Source of the DNA: Stanieria sp964562685
GTDB taxonomy: Bacteria > Cyanobacteriota > Cyanobacteriia > Cyanobacteriales > Xenococcaceae
NCBI GenBank assembly: GCA_964562685.1
Contig: CAZLUP010000036.1
Location: forward strand, 1-44,564
Direction of reading: 5' to 3'
DNA length: 44,564 bases
The translations under genes and the position numbers were made by a program. Shown here piece by piece: positions 17,101-26,010 of the stretch. Numbering within the stretch: the first letter of the stretch is position 1; each line of letters starts with the position of its first letter. The notes under the pieces are model-generated. The model made no database searches, was not told where the DNA came from, and worked only from the letters and a program-made list of their open reading frames with translations.

Positions 17101-17520
17101 CTAATCGGGACGGTTTTGTTCTTGTACATATTGCTTCAATACTTCTACCGTTACTCCTCCACAAGACGAAATAAAGTAACTACCTGACCATAAAGCATCT
17201 TTCCAGTAGAATTGCTCAAATCGTTCTGGAAATTCTTTTTTTAGTTGACGACTAGTTACTGTTTTTAAATTGTTGACTAATTTGCTTAATTGGATTTGAG
17301 GTGTGTATTGAAAAATTACGTGTAAATGGTCTTTTTCTCCATTCACCTCCAAACAAGGACAATTCCATTTTGCTAGTAAATTCTTGATTAGAATTTCTAA
17401 GCGAGTCAATATCTCGTTGTTAAATAATGGTCTTCTGTATTTTGGTACTAACACTAAATGGGCTTTAAGTGATGAAACGCTTCTAGCACTTGATATTAAG
17501 TCATCGTAATTTCTTGACAC
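17101..17520 (-). CDS. tnpA: IS200/IS605 transposase TnpA (Y1 HUH)
   Basis: A single-strand transposase of 139 residues. It cuts and joins the hairpin ends of the element through a phosphotyrosine link. The HUH motif is seen in EKDHLHVIF (HLH), the catalytic Tyr in VLKQYVQEQ, and the family core LVLVPKYRRPLF near the N-terminus. The start is GTG at 17520. It is divergent from tnpB with 45 bases between, a region holding a 16-base palindrome. The length is normal and no stop or frameshift is seen. Confidence 0.92.
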   Translation of the reverse strand: MSRNYDDLISSARSVSSLKAHLVLVPKYRRPLFNNEILTRLEILIKNLLAKWNCPCLEVNGEKDHLHVIFQYTPQIQLSKLVNNLKTVTSRQLKKEFPERFEQFYWKDALWSGSYFISSCGGVTVEVLKQYVQEQNRPD

Positions 17521-17539
17521 TGTTCATGGATTTTATGGC

Positions 17540-17555
17540 ACACTAAATTTAGTGT
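17540..17555. promoter_or_regulatory. Palindrome ACACTAAATTTAGTGT between tnpA and tnpB
   Basis: A perfect 16-base palindrome lies in the 45-base divergent promoter region of the transposon. It could be an operator or a fold affecting both starts; the role is unproven. Confidence 0.5.
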
Positions 17556-17571
17556 ACTTCTAATTGTGACC

Positions 17572-18813
17572 ATGAAGCAAGCATTTCAGTATAAATTATT
17601 GCCTAGCACTAACCAACGTCGAGACATCGATAAATGGCTGGATCTGCTTCGGTATCAATACAACTACTTCCTTGCTGACAGGTTTCAATGGTGGCAATAT
17701 AACCGTTCTGATTGTGTAATACCTCAAGGTGCGTTTTGCCAAATTGCTTGTACGATTGGCAGTCAAGTTTTGAGAGACAATCGAGATTGGCATTCACAAT
17801 CAGCTTCGTTGCCTGAATTAAAGAAAAACCGACCTTGGTACAAACAGATTTACTCGCAGGTACTTCAGGATTGTGTCAAAAGAGTTAAACTTGCTTTCGA
17901 TAGATTCATTCAAGGAGATAGCAAAGGAAAGCGTAGTGGTAGACCACGTTTTAAATCTAAAAACCGCTACCGAACTTTCACTTTCCCTCAAGCTAAAGAT
18001 AATTGGATTGTTGATAACAAAATTAATTTTCCGAAACTAGGATTAATTAAATTTGTTCGCCATCGTCCTATACAAGAAGGTTTTCAAATAAAAACAGCTT
18101 CTATTACTAAGAAAGCAGATGGCTATTATGTAACTTTTATTGTTGAAGATAAATCAGTACCAGAATTTGTACCTGATATTATTGCTACAGAAAATAATTC
18201 GCTAGCAATAGATTTAGGTCTTGAAAAACTCTATACTGACAATTTAAATAACCAAGTTTTACCTAAAAAATATTTCAGAAAATCTGAAGATAAATTAGCT
18301 AAACTCCAACGTAAATTAGCAGACAACAATCGTAGTAAAAAGGCGAAAAAACTTATACGAAAAGCAATTGCTAAATTACATCAAAAGATAGCTAGGCAAA
18401 GAAAGCAATGGCATTACGAAGAAGCTAAAAAGCTTTGCCGAAAAGCAGAAGTAATCTTCATCGAAGACTTAAAAATAGCCAATCTTCGACGTAAAAATAA
18501 ACCTAAAAAAATTGATGAAAATTATGTCGAAAATGGGAACAGTCGTAAGGCAGGATTAAATAAAAGCTTCAGCGATTGTGCAATTAGTCAATTTGTGGAA
18601 ATACTTCAGCATCAAGCTAGAAAATTCGGAATTAAAATTGTTAAATTAAATCCAAAAAATAGTAGTCAAAATTGTTGGAGATGTCTAAATAAAGTACCTA
18701 AAACACTATCAGATAGATGGCATAATTGTAGTTTTTGCAATGAGTCAATCGATAGAGATTTAAACAGTAGTAAATATCTACTTAAACTGGGCTTGGGTGT
18801 CGGCTCAGTATAA
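17572..18813 (+). CDS. tnpB: TnpB RNA-guided nuclease of IS605 element
   Basis: A 413-residue TnpB, the transposon-encoded RNA-guided DNA nuclease related to Cas12, which helps keep the element at its site. Its helix-turn-helix/WED-like N-terminus starts MKQAFQYKLLPS. The split RuvC site is complete: Asp in LAIDLGLE (about residue 213), Glu in IFIEDLKIANL (about 295) and Asp in SIDRDLNSSKYL (about 394). A zinc ribbon has two Cys pairs, CWRC and CSFC, separated by 16 residues. A GTG two codons earlier (17566) is in frame, but the ATG at 17572 fits the family start. It ends just before the right-end hairpin, where its guide RNA normally lies. Confidence 0.92.
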   Translation: MKQAFQYKLLPSTNQRRDIDKWLDLLRYQYNYFLADRFQWWQYNRSDCVIPQGAFCQIACTIGSQVLRDNRDWHSQSASLPELKKNRPWYKQIYSQVLQDCVKRVKLAFDRFIQGDSKGKRSGRPRFKSKNRYRTFTFPQAKDNWIVDNKINFPKLGLIKFVRHRPIQEGFQIKTASITKKADGYYVTFIVEDKSVPEFVPDIIATENNSLAIDLGLEKLYTDNLNNQVLPKKYFRKSEDKLAKLQRKLADNNRSKKAKKLIRKAIAKLHQKIARQRKQWHYEEAKKLCRKAEVIFIEDLKIANLRRKNKPKKIDENYVENGNSRKAGLNKSFSDCAISQFVEILQHQARKFGIKIVKLNPKNSSQNCWRCLNKVPKTLSDRWHNCSFCNESIDRDLNSSKYLLKLGLGVGSV

Positions 18814-18838
18814 AATGCTCCTAATTGGAGAAGCTACC

Positions 18839-18858
18839 GCCTATCGCGTAGCGAAGGC
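18839..18858. repeat. IS605 right-end hairpin
   Basis: GCCTATCGC/GCGAAGGC around GTA, eight pairs with one bulged A, lies 25 bases after the tnpB stop. Similar CGCGTAGCGAAGGCG words occur at other transposon ends in cyanobacteria. Confidence 0.6.
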
Positions 18859-18934
18859 GTGTAGAGTACATCACTTGTCTTTGATCTACAATAGCAATTC
18901 TCAATTATTTTCAAGGTGAAAAATTAGGAAAAAT

Positions 18935-20002
18935 TTAGAGTAGTTGTTGGAGACTGGCTGCCATAACATCGGTGGTTTGCCCAGAAACACTGAATAATAA
19001 GGCTTCTCGATATATTCTTCCAGCCGAACTGTTTAAGTCGTTAGCTGCACCACTAGTAGCAATGATGGCTGCTTGACTACAACGTCCAACTAAATTAATT
19101 GCCCAAGCACGGAGTTGGAGTTTTTCTGGATAAGAGGAATTAGCGATCGCATCAAAAGTTTTTTGATGACAATTAGTTAGTTCTTGATGAAGCTGTTGCC
19201 AAGATTGTTGTAAAAAGGCAAGTTGTTTTTTTTCATAGATTTGTTCAAGCAGATCTAAAGCTGCATAGGCACATCCCATAGCAAAAAAGGCGTGATGCAA
19301 AATATTTTTTTTACTACCTTCATGAATTGAACCTGGTGGTTTAATTGAAACTACTTGTTGATGAGGTAAAAACCATTGCTCGATCTTCGCACTAACTGTA
19401 TTAGTAGCAGTCATGGCAATCAATTCCATTGGTTGACTCAAGCTAATTTTTCCTGAACTTTCTTGTGTCTGAGTTTGTAGCGGAAGTAGTCCATAAAGTT
19501 CTCTACCATCAGGTAAAGCTGCACCAACGATAAATTGAGCGAAGAAATCAAAGCCAGTGATCCACGGCACTTCACCATTAAGCAAATAGCCACCCTCAAT
19601 TTCTCTTGCTTGCATCATTGGTTTCCCTCGTCGACGTAACTGAGAAAAACCAACTCCAATTAAAATTTCTCCTTTACCCATCTGAGATAAATATTGTCGC
19701 TGAAGAAATTGATTATTGCTAGCTACTAAAAAAGAACCCGCACTTTGATGTTGAGTTTGTAAAAAAGCCAACGCACCAGAGGTACGAGCGATCGCAATTT
19801 GAAATTGTCGATATTCAATTTCGCTCAAACCAGCACCACCTAAATTTTTTGGTACTCTGAGAGCTAAGAGATTTCGTTTTCCTAAACCTTGTAATGCTGC
19901 TTTCAGTTTATCTGGTTGGCGGTCGATTTGATTAGCTTGTGGCGCGATTTTTTGCTGTAAATATTGTCGGGCAATTTCTAGTAGTTCTTGGTTATTGGTC
20001 AT
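18935..20002 (-). CDS. Acyl-CoA dehydrogenase-family flavoprotein
   Basis: A protein of 355 residues with the acyl-CoA dehydrogenase fold (N-terminal helical, middle beta, C-terminal helical). Visible pieces are VPKNLGGAGLSEIEYRQF and ALAFLQTQHQSAGSFL in the helical domain, GEILIGVGFSQLRRRGKPMM and GGYLLNGEVPWITGFDFF in the FAD/substrate domain, and a helical tail. I could not place a catalytic Glu with certainty. The GVGFSQLRR segment resembles DszC/monooxygenase-like relatives as much as true dehydrogenases. The substrate is unknown. It follows gcvP on the same strand after a 137-base gap with a hairpin, so it is probably a separate unit. Confidence 0.8.
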   Translation of the reverse strand: MTNNQELLEIARQYLQQKIAPQANQIDRQPDKLKAALQGLGKRNLLALRVPKNLGGAGLSEIEYRQFQIAIARTSGALAFLQTQHQSAGSFLVASNNQFLQRQYLSQMGKGEILIGVGFSQLRRRGKPMMQAREIEGGYLLNGEVPWITGFDFFAQFIVGAALPDGRELYGLLPLQTQTQESSGKISLSQPMELIAMTATNTVSAKIEQWFLPHQQVVSIKPPGSIHEGSKKNILHHAFFAMGCAYAALDLLEQIYEKKQLAFLQQSWQQLHQELTNCHQKTFDAIANSSYPEKLQLRAWAINLVGRCSQAAIIATSGAANDLNSSAGRIYREALLFSVSGQTTDVMAASLQQLL

Positions 20003-20105
20003 TAGTTATTGGTCATTATATTTATATTTGTTTCATTCTTTTTTATATTTCTTATAAGTTTCTTAAAACAGAAAAGTCAACAGCTAAGGGGAAAAGGATA
20101 ATTGT

Positions 20106-20133
20106 GTAAGGGCGCATAGTCATACGCCCCTAC
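20106..20133 (-). terminator. Hairpin GTAAGGGCG/CGCCCCTAC after gcvP
   Basis: A nine-pair stem (one G-A mismatch) with a ten-base loop lies seven bases beyond the gcvP stop codon. It is probably the 3' end of the gcvP transcript or a dispersed hairpin used as one. Confidence 0.5.
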
Positions 20134-20139
20134 CAGTAA

Positions 20140-23052
20140 CTATTGATAAGCTTCCATGCCTTCACAAGAACAGACTAAATTGCGATCGCCGTAGGCATTG
20201 TCAATTCTACCTACAGAGGGCCAAAACTTGTGTTCTTTTGTCCAAGGTGCTGGATAAGCTGCTTGTTCACGTGAATAGGGGTGTTTCCATTCACCACAAA
20301 TCAAAGATTCAGCCGTATGGGGTGCATTTTTGAGAGGATTGTCTACGGGATCAATCTGACCAGTTGCGATCGCTTCTGCTTCGTAATAGATAGCAATCAT
20401 GGCATCACAAAAACGGTCTAATTCTTCTTTTGATTCGCTTTCGGTAGGTTCGATCATCACTGTCCCGATTACAGGCCATGATACAGTGGGTGCATGGAAA
20501 CCATAGTCCATTAACCGTTTGGCAACATCCTCTACTTCCACACCAGCTTGTTTTTTGAGAGGACGCAAATCAACAATACATTCATGGGCAACTAAACCAG
20601 ACTTCCCTGTAAATAAAACTGGATAGTAAGCTTCAAGACGTTTAGCGATGTAATTAGCGTTGAGAATGGCTACTTTGGTAGCTTCTGTAAGTCCTTTTGC
20701 TCCCATCATGGCAATATACATCCAAGAAATAGTTAGGATGCTAGCACTACCCCAAGGCGCAGCAGAAATCAAACCAATCGATTTGGAATCTTCAAAAGAA
20801 AGAGAAATGGCAGGAAGATAGGGAATTAAATGGGCAGCAACTCCAATTGGTCCCATGCCTGGACCCCCTCCACCATGAGGAATACAAAAAGTTTTGTGTA
20901 AATTAAGGTGACACACATCTGCACCAAAATCCCCTGGACGACACAAACCAACTTGGGCATTCATATTTGCCCCATCCATATATACCTGTCCACCGTATTG
21001 ATGGATAATTGCGCAAATTTCGGTAATTTCTTGTTCAAATACCCCGTGAGTTGAGGGATAGGTCACCATAATTGCAGCTAGATTGTTGCTGTGTTTGGCT
21101 GCTTTGCTTTGTAGATCTTCAAGATCTATATTACCTTCGCGATCGCATTTTACCGCAACTACTTTCATACCACACATTACTGCACTAGCTGGATTAGTAC
21201 CGTGGGCAGATTCGGGAATTAAACAAATGTTACGATGTGCTTCCCCTCTATCTTGATGATATTTACGAATTACTTGCAATCCAGCATATTCTCCTTGAGA
21301 ACCAGCGTTTGGTTGTAAAGAAACTCCAGCAAAACCCGTAATTTCTGCCAGCCATCCTTCTAAATCGGCAAAAAGTTTTTGATAACCTTGAGTTTGGGAA
21401 AGAGGTGCAAAGGGATGAAGATTGCCAAATTCTTGCCAAGTAACGGGAAGCATTTCTGCTGTAGCATTAAGTTTCATCGTACAAGAACCCAAGGGAATCA
21501 TGGAAGTAGTTAGGGATAGATCCTTGGTTTCTAATTGATGAAGATAACGAAGTAATTCTGTTTCCGAATGATAACGGTTAAAGACTGGATCGGTAAGATA
21601 TTTACTAGTACGTAATAATGATTCTGGTAAGGGAGAATCGCTCGTTAATTCTTCAATAATAAAAGGTAATTCGTTTTTTCCTGCAAAAATACGCCAAATA
21701 GCAATTAAATCATCTAAACTAGTAGTTTCATCCAGGGAAATTCCGATCGCGTGTTCGCTCAATAATCTTAAATTAATTCCTTCTGTTTCTGCTACTGTAA
21801 CGATCGCTTCGGCATTATTTGCTTCTATTTTTAGAGTATCAAAAAATGATTCAGAAGCAATTGAATATCCTAGCTGTTTGATTCCCGCTGCCAAAACCAC
21901 AGTCAATTGATGTACTCTAGTAGCAATCTTTTTAATTCCTTCTGCTCCATGATAAACTGCGTACATCGAAGCAATTACGGCGAGTAAAACTTGAGCAGTA
22001 CAAATATTACTGGTTGCTTTGTCTCTACGGATATGTTGTTCTCTGGTTTGTAAGGCTAACCTTAAAGCTGGTTTGCCATGAACGTCTTTCGATACTCCAA
22101 CGATTCTTCCAGGAATTTGCCGTTTATACTCTTCTTTAGTCGCAAAATAAGCTGCATGAGGACCACCATAACCTAATGGTACGCCAAATCGTTGACTATT
22201 TCCTACAGCAATATCTGCTCCAAATTCTCCAGGGGGAGTTAATAGAGCAAGACTGAGTAAGTCTGCTGCCACAGTGACTAAAGCTTTGGCTGTGTGTGCT
22301 TGTTTAATAAACTCACGATAATCATAAATAGTGCCCTCTGTCGCAGGATATTGAAGTAATGCCCCAAAAATAGGCGTGGCAAAATCAAAAGTGCGATGAT
22401 CGCCCACAATTATCTCTATTCCTAACGGTAAAGCTCTCGTTTTAACAACTTCAATAGTTTGGGGATGACAAGCATCAGATACAAAAAAAGCGTTAGCTTT
22501 AGTTTTACACAAACCATAACTCATGCTCATCGCTTCGGCTGCTGCCGTACCTTCATCTAATAAAGAGGCATTAGCAATCTCTAACCCAGTCAACTCAATA
22601 ATCATAGTTTGAAAATTGAGTAATGCTTCAAGTCTGCCTTGGGCAATTTCTGCTTGATAGGGAGTATACGCTGTGTACCAACCAGGATTTTCTAAAATAT
22701 TGCGTTGAATTACCGCTGGAGTGATACAGTTGTAATATCCCATCCCCATAAACGAACGATAGATTTTATTCTCTGATGCGATCGCTTTCAAACGAGCTAA
22801 AGCTTGAGTTTCACTTTGTGCTTCGGGCAAATGTAATGGTTGTTCCAGACGAATAGCAGATGGTACAGCGCGATCAATTAGTTCATCTAAACTTTTATAT
22901 CCTAATACTGCGAGCATCTGCCCAATTTCCTTAGAATTAGGACCAATATGTCTGGTAGTAAAATTATCAGTAAGATTAAATTTCGCTTGTGTTAAATTAT
23001 CAGTCTGATTATTAATAGTTGTTTGATTGTAGTTAATATCAAAATCAAGCAT
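20140..23052 (-). CDS. gcvP: Glycine dehydrogenase (decarboxylating), P protein
   Basis: The P protein of the glycine cleavage system. It decarboxylates glycine with PLP and passes the aminomethyl group to the lipoyl arm of GcvH; in cyanobacteria this serves photorespiration. At 970 residues it is the fused full-length form. The N-terminal half starts at FTTRHIGPN, and the C-terminal half carries the PLP lysine in NLHKTFCIPHGGGGPG (about residue 717) and the glycine-rich loop. The start ATG at 23052 lacks a strong ribosome site. gcvH lies 169 bases upstream on the same strand, so an operon gcvH-gcvP is likely; gcvT is not in the window. Confidence 0.97.
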   Translation of the reverse strand: MLDFDINYNQTTINNQTDNLTQAKFNLTDNFTTRHIGPNSKEIGQMLAVLGYKSLDELIDRAVPSAIRLEQPLHLPEAQSETQALARLKAIASENKIYRSFMGMGYYNCITPAVIQRNILENPGWYTAYTPYQAEIAQGRLEALLNFQTMIIELTGLEIANASLLDEGTAAAEAMSMSYGLCKTKANAFFVSDACHPQTIEVVKTRALPLGIEIIVGDHRTFDFATPIFGALLQYPATEGTIYDYREFIKQAHTAKALVTVAADLLSLALLTPPGEFGADIAVGNSQRFGVPLGYGGPHAAYFATKEEYKRQIPGRIVGVSKDVHGKPALRLALQTREQHIRRDKATSNICTAQVLLAVIASMYAVYHGAEGIKKIATRVHQLTVVLAAGIKQLGYSIASESFFDTLKIEANNAEAIVTVAETEGINLRLLSEHAIGISLDETTSLDDLIAIWRIFAGKNELPFIIEELTSDSPLPESLLRTSKYLTDPVFNRYHSETELLRYLHQLETKDLSLTTSMIPLGSCTMKLNATAEMLPVTWQEFGNLHPFAPLSQTQGYQKLFADLEGWLAEITGFAGVSLQPNAGSQGEYAGLQVIRKYHQDRGEAHRNICLIPESAHGTNPASAVMCGMKVVAVKCDREGNIDLEDLQSKAAKHSNNLAAIMVTYPSTHGVFEQEITEICAIIHQYGGQVYMDGANMNAQVGLCRPGDFGADVCHLNLHKTFCIPHGGGGPGMGPIGVAAHLIPYLPAISLSFEDSKSIGLISAAPWGSASILTISWMYIAMMGAKGLTEATKVAILNANYIAKRLEAYYPVLFTGKSGLVAHECIVDLRPLKKQAGVEVEDVAKRLMDYGFHAPTVSWPVIGTVMIEPTESESKEELDRFCDAMIAIYYEAEAIATGQIDPVDNPLKNAPHTAESLICGEWKHPYSREQAAYPAPWTKEHKFWPSVGRIDNAYGDRNLVCSCEGMEAYQ

Positions 23053-23076
23053 AGGAGTCTGTTTAATTAGAAAAAT

Positions 23077-23114
23077 AGTGGCGCATCGAGAATTTAGTTC
23101 TTGACGCTACCACT
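23077..23114 (-). promoter_or_regulatory. Imperfect hairpin between gcvH and gcvP
   Basis: AGTGG...CCACT outer arms with partly paired inner bases (AGAA/TTCT) lie in the 169-base spacer. It could be a transcript-processing or attenuation structure, or a simple repeat. Confidence 0.35.
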
Positions 23115-23221
23115 TAATGTTTAGTAAGGTATGTTGTTACAAACCTTAGCAAATTTTTTTAGAATAGGAAATAAAAAATTTTCAGATATTTTTCCAAAAA
23201 TTTAGTTTAGCTGGGATTGAT

Positions 23222-23617
23222 TTACTCGTTTCCTTCTACTTGAGCGCGATATTCACTCGCAGATAAAGCATCGGGTATATCGTCATCAGGATTTTCCACC
23301 CTAATTTTGATCAACCATCCTTCTCCGTAAGGATCTTCAGCAATTAACTCTGGAGATTCGATCATAGCTTCATTTCTGTCTATTACTGTTCCAGACACGG
23401 GAGGGTATAAATCCTCCACTGCTTTAACAGATTCAATACTTCCAAAGCTTTCTCCCACTTCTACGGCGTCTCCAACCTCTGGCAGTTCGAGAAAAACTAA
23501 GTCACCTAATTGATCGATCGCAAAAGCACTCACTCCAATAGTAGCAATCTCTCCTTCTAAACGAATATATTCGTGAGTGTCCAAGTATTTCAAGTCTTCA
23601 GGATATTCTAGTTCCAT
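23222..23617 (-). CDS. gcvH: Glycine cleavage system H protein
   Basis: The lipoyl carrier of the glycine cleavage system, shuttling the aminomethyl group between P, T and L proteins. The 131 residues match the family length, with the lipoylation site K65 in GSIESVKAVEDLYPPVSG. Conserved surroundings TIGVSAFAIDQLGDLVFLEL (positions 27-46) are present. It lies upstream of gcvP on the same strand. No glycine riboswitch core was recognised in the 300 bases before it. Confidence 0.97.
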   Translation of the reverse strand: MELEYPEDLKYLDTHEYIRLEGEIATIGVSAFAIDQLGDLVFLELPEVGDAVEVGESFGSIESVKAVEDLYPPVSGTVIDRNEAMIESPELIAEDPYGEGWLIKIRVENPDDDIPDALSASEYRAQVEGNE

Positions 23618-23928
23618 CTTACGTCCTCATTCGTAAGTAAGATTTAGTTTACATTGTTTTTTGGCTTTAAGAGCAAATTATGGACTACCTTAACCATATT
23701 GGCGAGCATTATGGCTAGACGCATTCAACAGAGACATTAAAATTTATCTTAAGCAGGCAAAATAGTCAACACAATGGTTGGATTTAGGGAGAAAAACTCC
23801 GTATATCTCACTATCAATTTCTTTAAGAATAATTTTAATTAAGTTGTTGATATTTTAATTAATACCAAAAGAGTAAGGAAAATCTATGCATAGATTGACA
23901 AAAAAACTGGTTACACCCTAGCTAAAAC
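23618..23928. other. Promoter-side gap of gcvH
   Basis: About 310 bases between the DUF1232 gene and gcvH, both on minus. No open frame, tandem glycine aptamer or clear hairpin was seen. Confidence 0.5.
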
Positions 23929-24237
23929 TTAGCTTTTTTGAGCAGGAACTGGTTCAACTTCTACATCAATCACATCTTGACTAACATTTTCTTGAGATAC
24001 TCCAATATCTTGTTGACGAGATTTAAATTTATCCAAGAACAATTGAGATAATTCTGTTACTAATAAGGTAGCAAGCATAAAGTCATCAATTTGCCCTGCA
24101 ATTGGAATAAAATCAGGTGAAATATCAATAGGACTCACTAAATAAATTAAAGTGCCAAGAATGATCCACCAGCGATATTTAGGGTTGCGGATTGCGTTAC
24201 GATACCAGTTGTAAAGGGAGGTAAGAGAAAATTTCAT
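23929..24237 (-). CDS. DUF1232 (YkvA-like) membrane protein
   Basis: A 102-residue protein with the DUF1232 core: KYRWWIILGTLIYLVSPIDI followed by SPDFIPIAGQIDD, including the typical SPxDxxPDxxPxxGxxDD pattern. One or two short membrane helices are expected, with a charged tail. The function of the family is not established; members are often near stress or envelope genes. It is on the minus strand, alone between gcvH and the cluster of unknown genes, with an own start ATG at 24237. Confidence 0.88.
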   Translation of the reverse strand: MKFSLTSLYNWYRNAIRNPKYRWWIILGTLIYLVSPIDISPDFIPIAGQIDDFMLATLLVTELSQLFLDKFKSRQQDIGVSQENVSQDVIDVEVEPVPAQKS

Positions 24238-24420
24238 TGTTTCTTCCTAATAAAAACCTGCTTTTATTTTGACAAATTACCCTGATTGTCCTAGTGTGGA
24301 TAACCTCATCTAATTATTGCGGTAACTACTATATTAATTATTAATTCGTCTATCAAAAGATAGAAATTATTCACGAATTATCCCTACTTAATCTTGAAAT
24401 GAAAAATTTATTTTAATTAA

Positions 24421-25056
24421 TCATTTTTGTAAAACTGAATTAGGCAAATTAGGTAATAAAAAACGTTTAATAGCTACTTGTGCTAAAACGGCAAATAACA
24501 TCGTAATAATTAACATAATTGGTAAATTGATTGAAGCCAAAAGTAATATTACAGCCACAATCATAGTCAATCCTAAAGATAAACTCCAAGACAAAACTTG
24601 GTGTTTTTGAGCAAGTTGAGGCTGAGGAGTTTGATTTTTGCGCTTCCTAGATGATTTGAGTTTGAGTTGATTTAACATTTGCTCAATTACCCAATAATGA
24701 GCAGTCATAATTCGCTGGAGTAATTGAGGTTCTTGCAGGTAATCATGGCGAATTTGTTGAATAATTTTTCCATCCAAAGAAATTTTGCTTTGAATAACGG
24801 CAATTTTTTCTTCGTTTTGTTGATAAAAAGAACAAAAATTTAGCTCTACAGAAAAATTATTTTGATGATTAAGTAAAACATAATCACGAAAATCAGTTAA
24901 TACTTCCAAAGAAAATTGAAATTTTCGGTTGCTTTCCTGCCATAATTGGATTTCTCTCAGCAAATTTTCATTAAATTGAAAATAAACTCGGTTAGGTAAA
25001 TTTTGCTGGCGACTAACTTTGATTTTTTCAATTTGAATCCATGAATTTGATATCAT
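24421..25056 (-). CDS. Unknown protein with C-terminal membrane hairpin (family A of four-gene cluster)
   Basis: A 211-residue protein I do not recognise. The N-terminal 140 residues are soluble and end in the module KISLDGKIIQQIRHDYL followed by an amphipathic helix (LQRIMTAHYWVIEQMLNQL). A basic stretch follows (KLKSSRKRKNQ), then two close membrane helices (SLGLTMIVAVILLLASINL and LIITMLFAVLAQVAIKRFL), so it is probably anchored with a short hairpin. The same LDGKI module appears in the three genes upstream (25176, 26011, 26946). It is the last of the four in transcription order. Confidence 0.7.
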   Translation of the reverse strand: MISNSWIQIEKIKVSRQQNLPNRVYFQFNENLLREIQLWQESNRKFQFSLEVLTDFRDYVLLNHQNNFSVELNFCSFYQQNEEKIAVIQSKISLDGKIIQQIRHDYLQEPQLLQRIMTAHYWVIEQMLNQLKLKSSRKRKNQTPQPQLAQKHQVLSWSLSLGLTMIVAVILLLASINLPIMLIITMLFAVLAQVAIKRFLLPNLPNSVLQK

Positions 25057-25175
25057 ACTATTTCAGTTATCAGTTATTTTTTTCTTTTAAGCTAGGAGAA
25101 TAAAAATTAATATTTAAAGACAAATTAATTTATGATTGTGATTAATTATTTAAACAAGCTCAAGATATAAAAATA

Positions 25176-25949
25176 TCAAATTAAATTTGATTTTCTTTTT
25201 TTATTAATAAAATTAAGAAAAAATTTTAAAAGTGAATGCCATTGTTTTTCACCAAGTAAAATACTATTTTGATGAAGCTTTAAAATTTGCGATTGCTGAG
25301 GATGAGTCAAAATATTTTGAGAATAACGATTAAAAATTTTCCCATCTAACTGAATTTTAGTCTGAGCATAAATTGTAGGATGGTTATTATTTTTATGATT
25401 TAAAATATGATTTTGTCGATCTAAACCCTGTTTAATAGTTCCTAGTTGGCGTAGAGTCCGTAAAAAATGATAATCATGTAAAAGATTAAAAACTAAAGAA
25501 GTTTTTTGATTAGCAGGATCGGGAATCGGATTGGGAAGTTGAGTAGGGAGACTTTCCCATTCAGAATTAGATTGACTAAGAATAGTTAAATTTTGTCTGG
25601 CTTGAGCTTCTCGTTGCGAATCGTAAAGCTCAGAATTAGGATCGATCAAAAGCAGAGTATAGGCTAATTCTAACTGACGACGGAGTTGTAAATAGCGATC
25701 GCGCCAATCAGGATGAATCTGAACTTGTTGAAGCTGTTGCCGAGAAATGACATAAATTTCTTGATAAACTTGCCAAGGAATAAATTGATCGGTCGTAATT
25801 TCTTCAACAAAAGCAGTATTAATTTCTAGAGCAGTAACTTCTCCTAATGAATCTGTCAAAGAGTTTAGCCACTGCTCTAATTTTGAGTGAGGAAGTTTAC
25901 CTCGATTATCATTTTGCTCAATAGCTGTTGAATATTTGTTTGTGCTCAC
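25176..25949 (-). CDS. Unknown soluble protein of four-gene cluster
   Basis: A 257-residue protein with no recognised family. The N-terminal half is helical (LEQWLNSLTDSLGEVTALEI, DWRDRYLQLRRQLELAYTLL). The C-terminal half carries the shared module KIQLDGKIFNRYSQNIL and then a helix (QILKLHQNSILLGEKQW) ending in a basic tail KKRKSN. There are no signal peptide or membrane segments. It is co-directional with three related neighbours. The presence of the same module in the neighbours suggests that the products work together, possibly as a complex. Confidence 0.7.
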   Translation of the reverse strand: MSTNKYSTAIEQNDNRGKLPHSKLEQWLNSLTDSLGEVTALEINTAFVEEITTDQFIPWQVYQEIYVISRQQLQQVQIHPDWRDRYLQLRRQLELAYTLLLIDPNSELYDSQREAQARQNLTILSQSNSEWESLPTQLPNPIPDPANQKTSLVFNLLHDYHFLRTLRQLGTIKQGLDRQNHILNHKNNNHPTIYAQTKIQLDGKIFNRYSQNILTHPQQSQILKLHQNSILLGEKQWHSLLKFFLNFINKKRKSNLI

Positions 25950-26010
25950 AGCTTTAGTACAAAGATTTTAATTCTTCCAGTATAGTTCTGGATTTACTAA
26001 ACTGCTATTG

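Larger units (their letters stand above)
17040..18874. mobile_element. IS605-type insertion sequence, divergent tnpA/tnpB
   Basis: A complete-looking single-strand transposon. A left-end hairpin lies at 17054-17078, tnpA on minus at 17101-17520, tnpB on plus at 17566-18813, and a right-end hairpin at 18839-18858 is followed by TAGAGTACATCAC. Subterminal hairpins without terminal inverted repeats are typical of the family. The exact ends are estimates, as the insertion target cannot be compared with an empty site. Both proteins appear intact, so it may be active. Confidence 0.75.

Noticed and set aside
23618..23928. Possible glycine riboswitch in front of gcvH.
   Set aside because: I could not find the paired aptamer core or a following expression platform.
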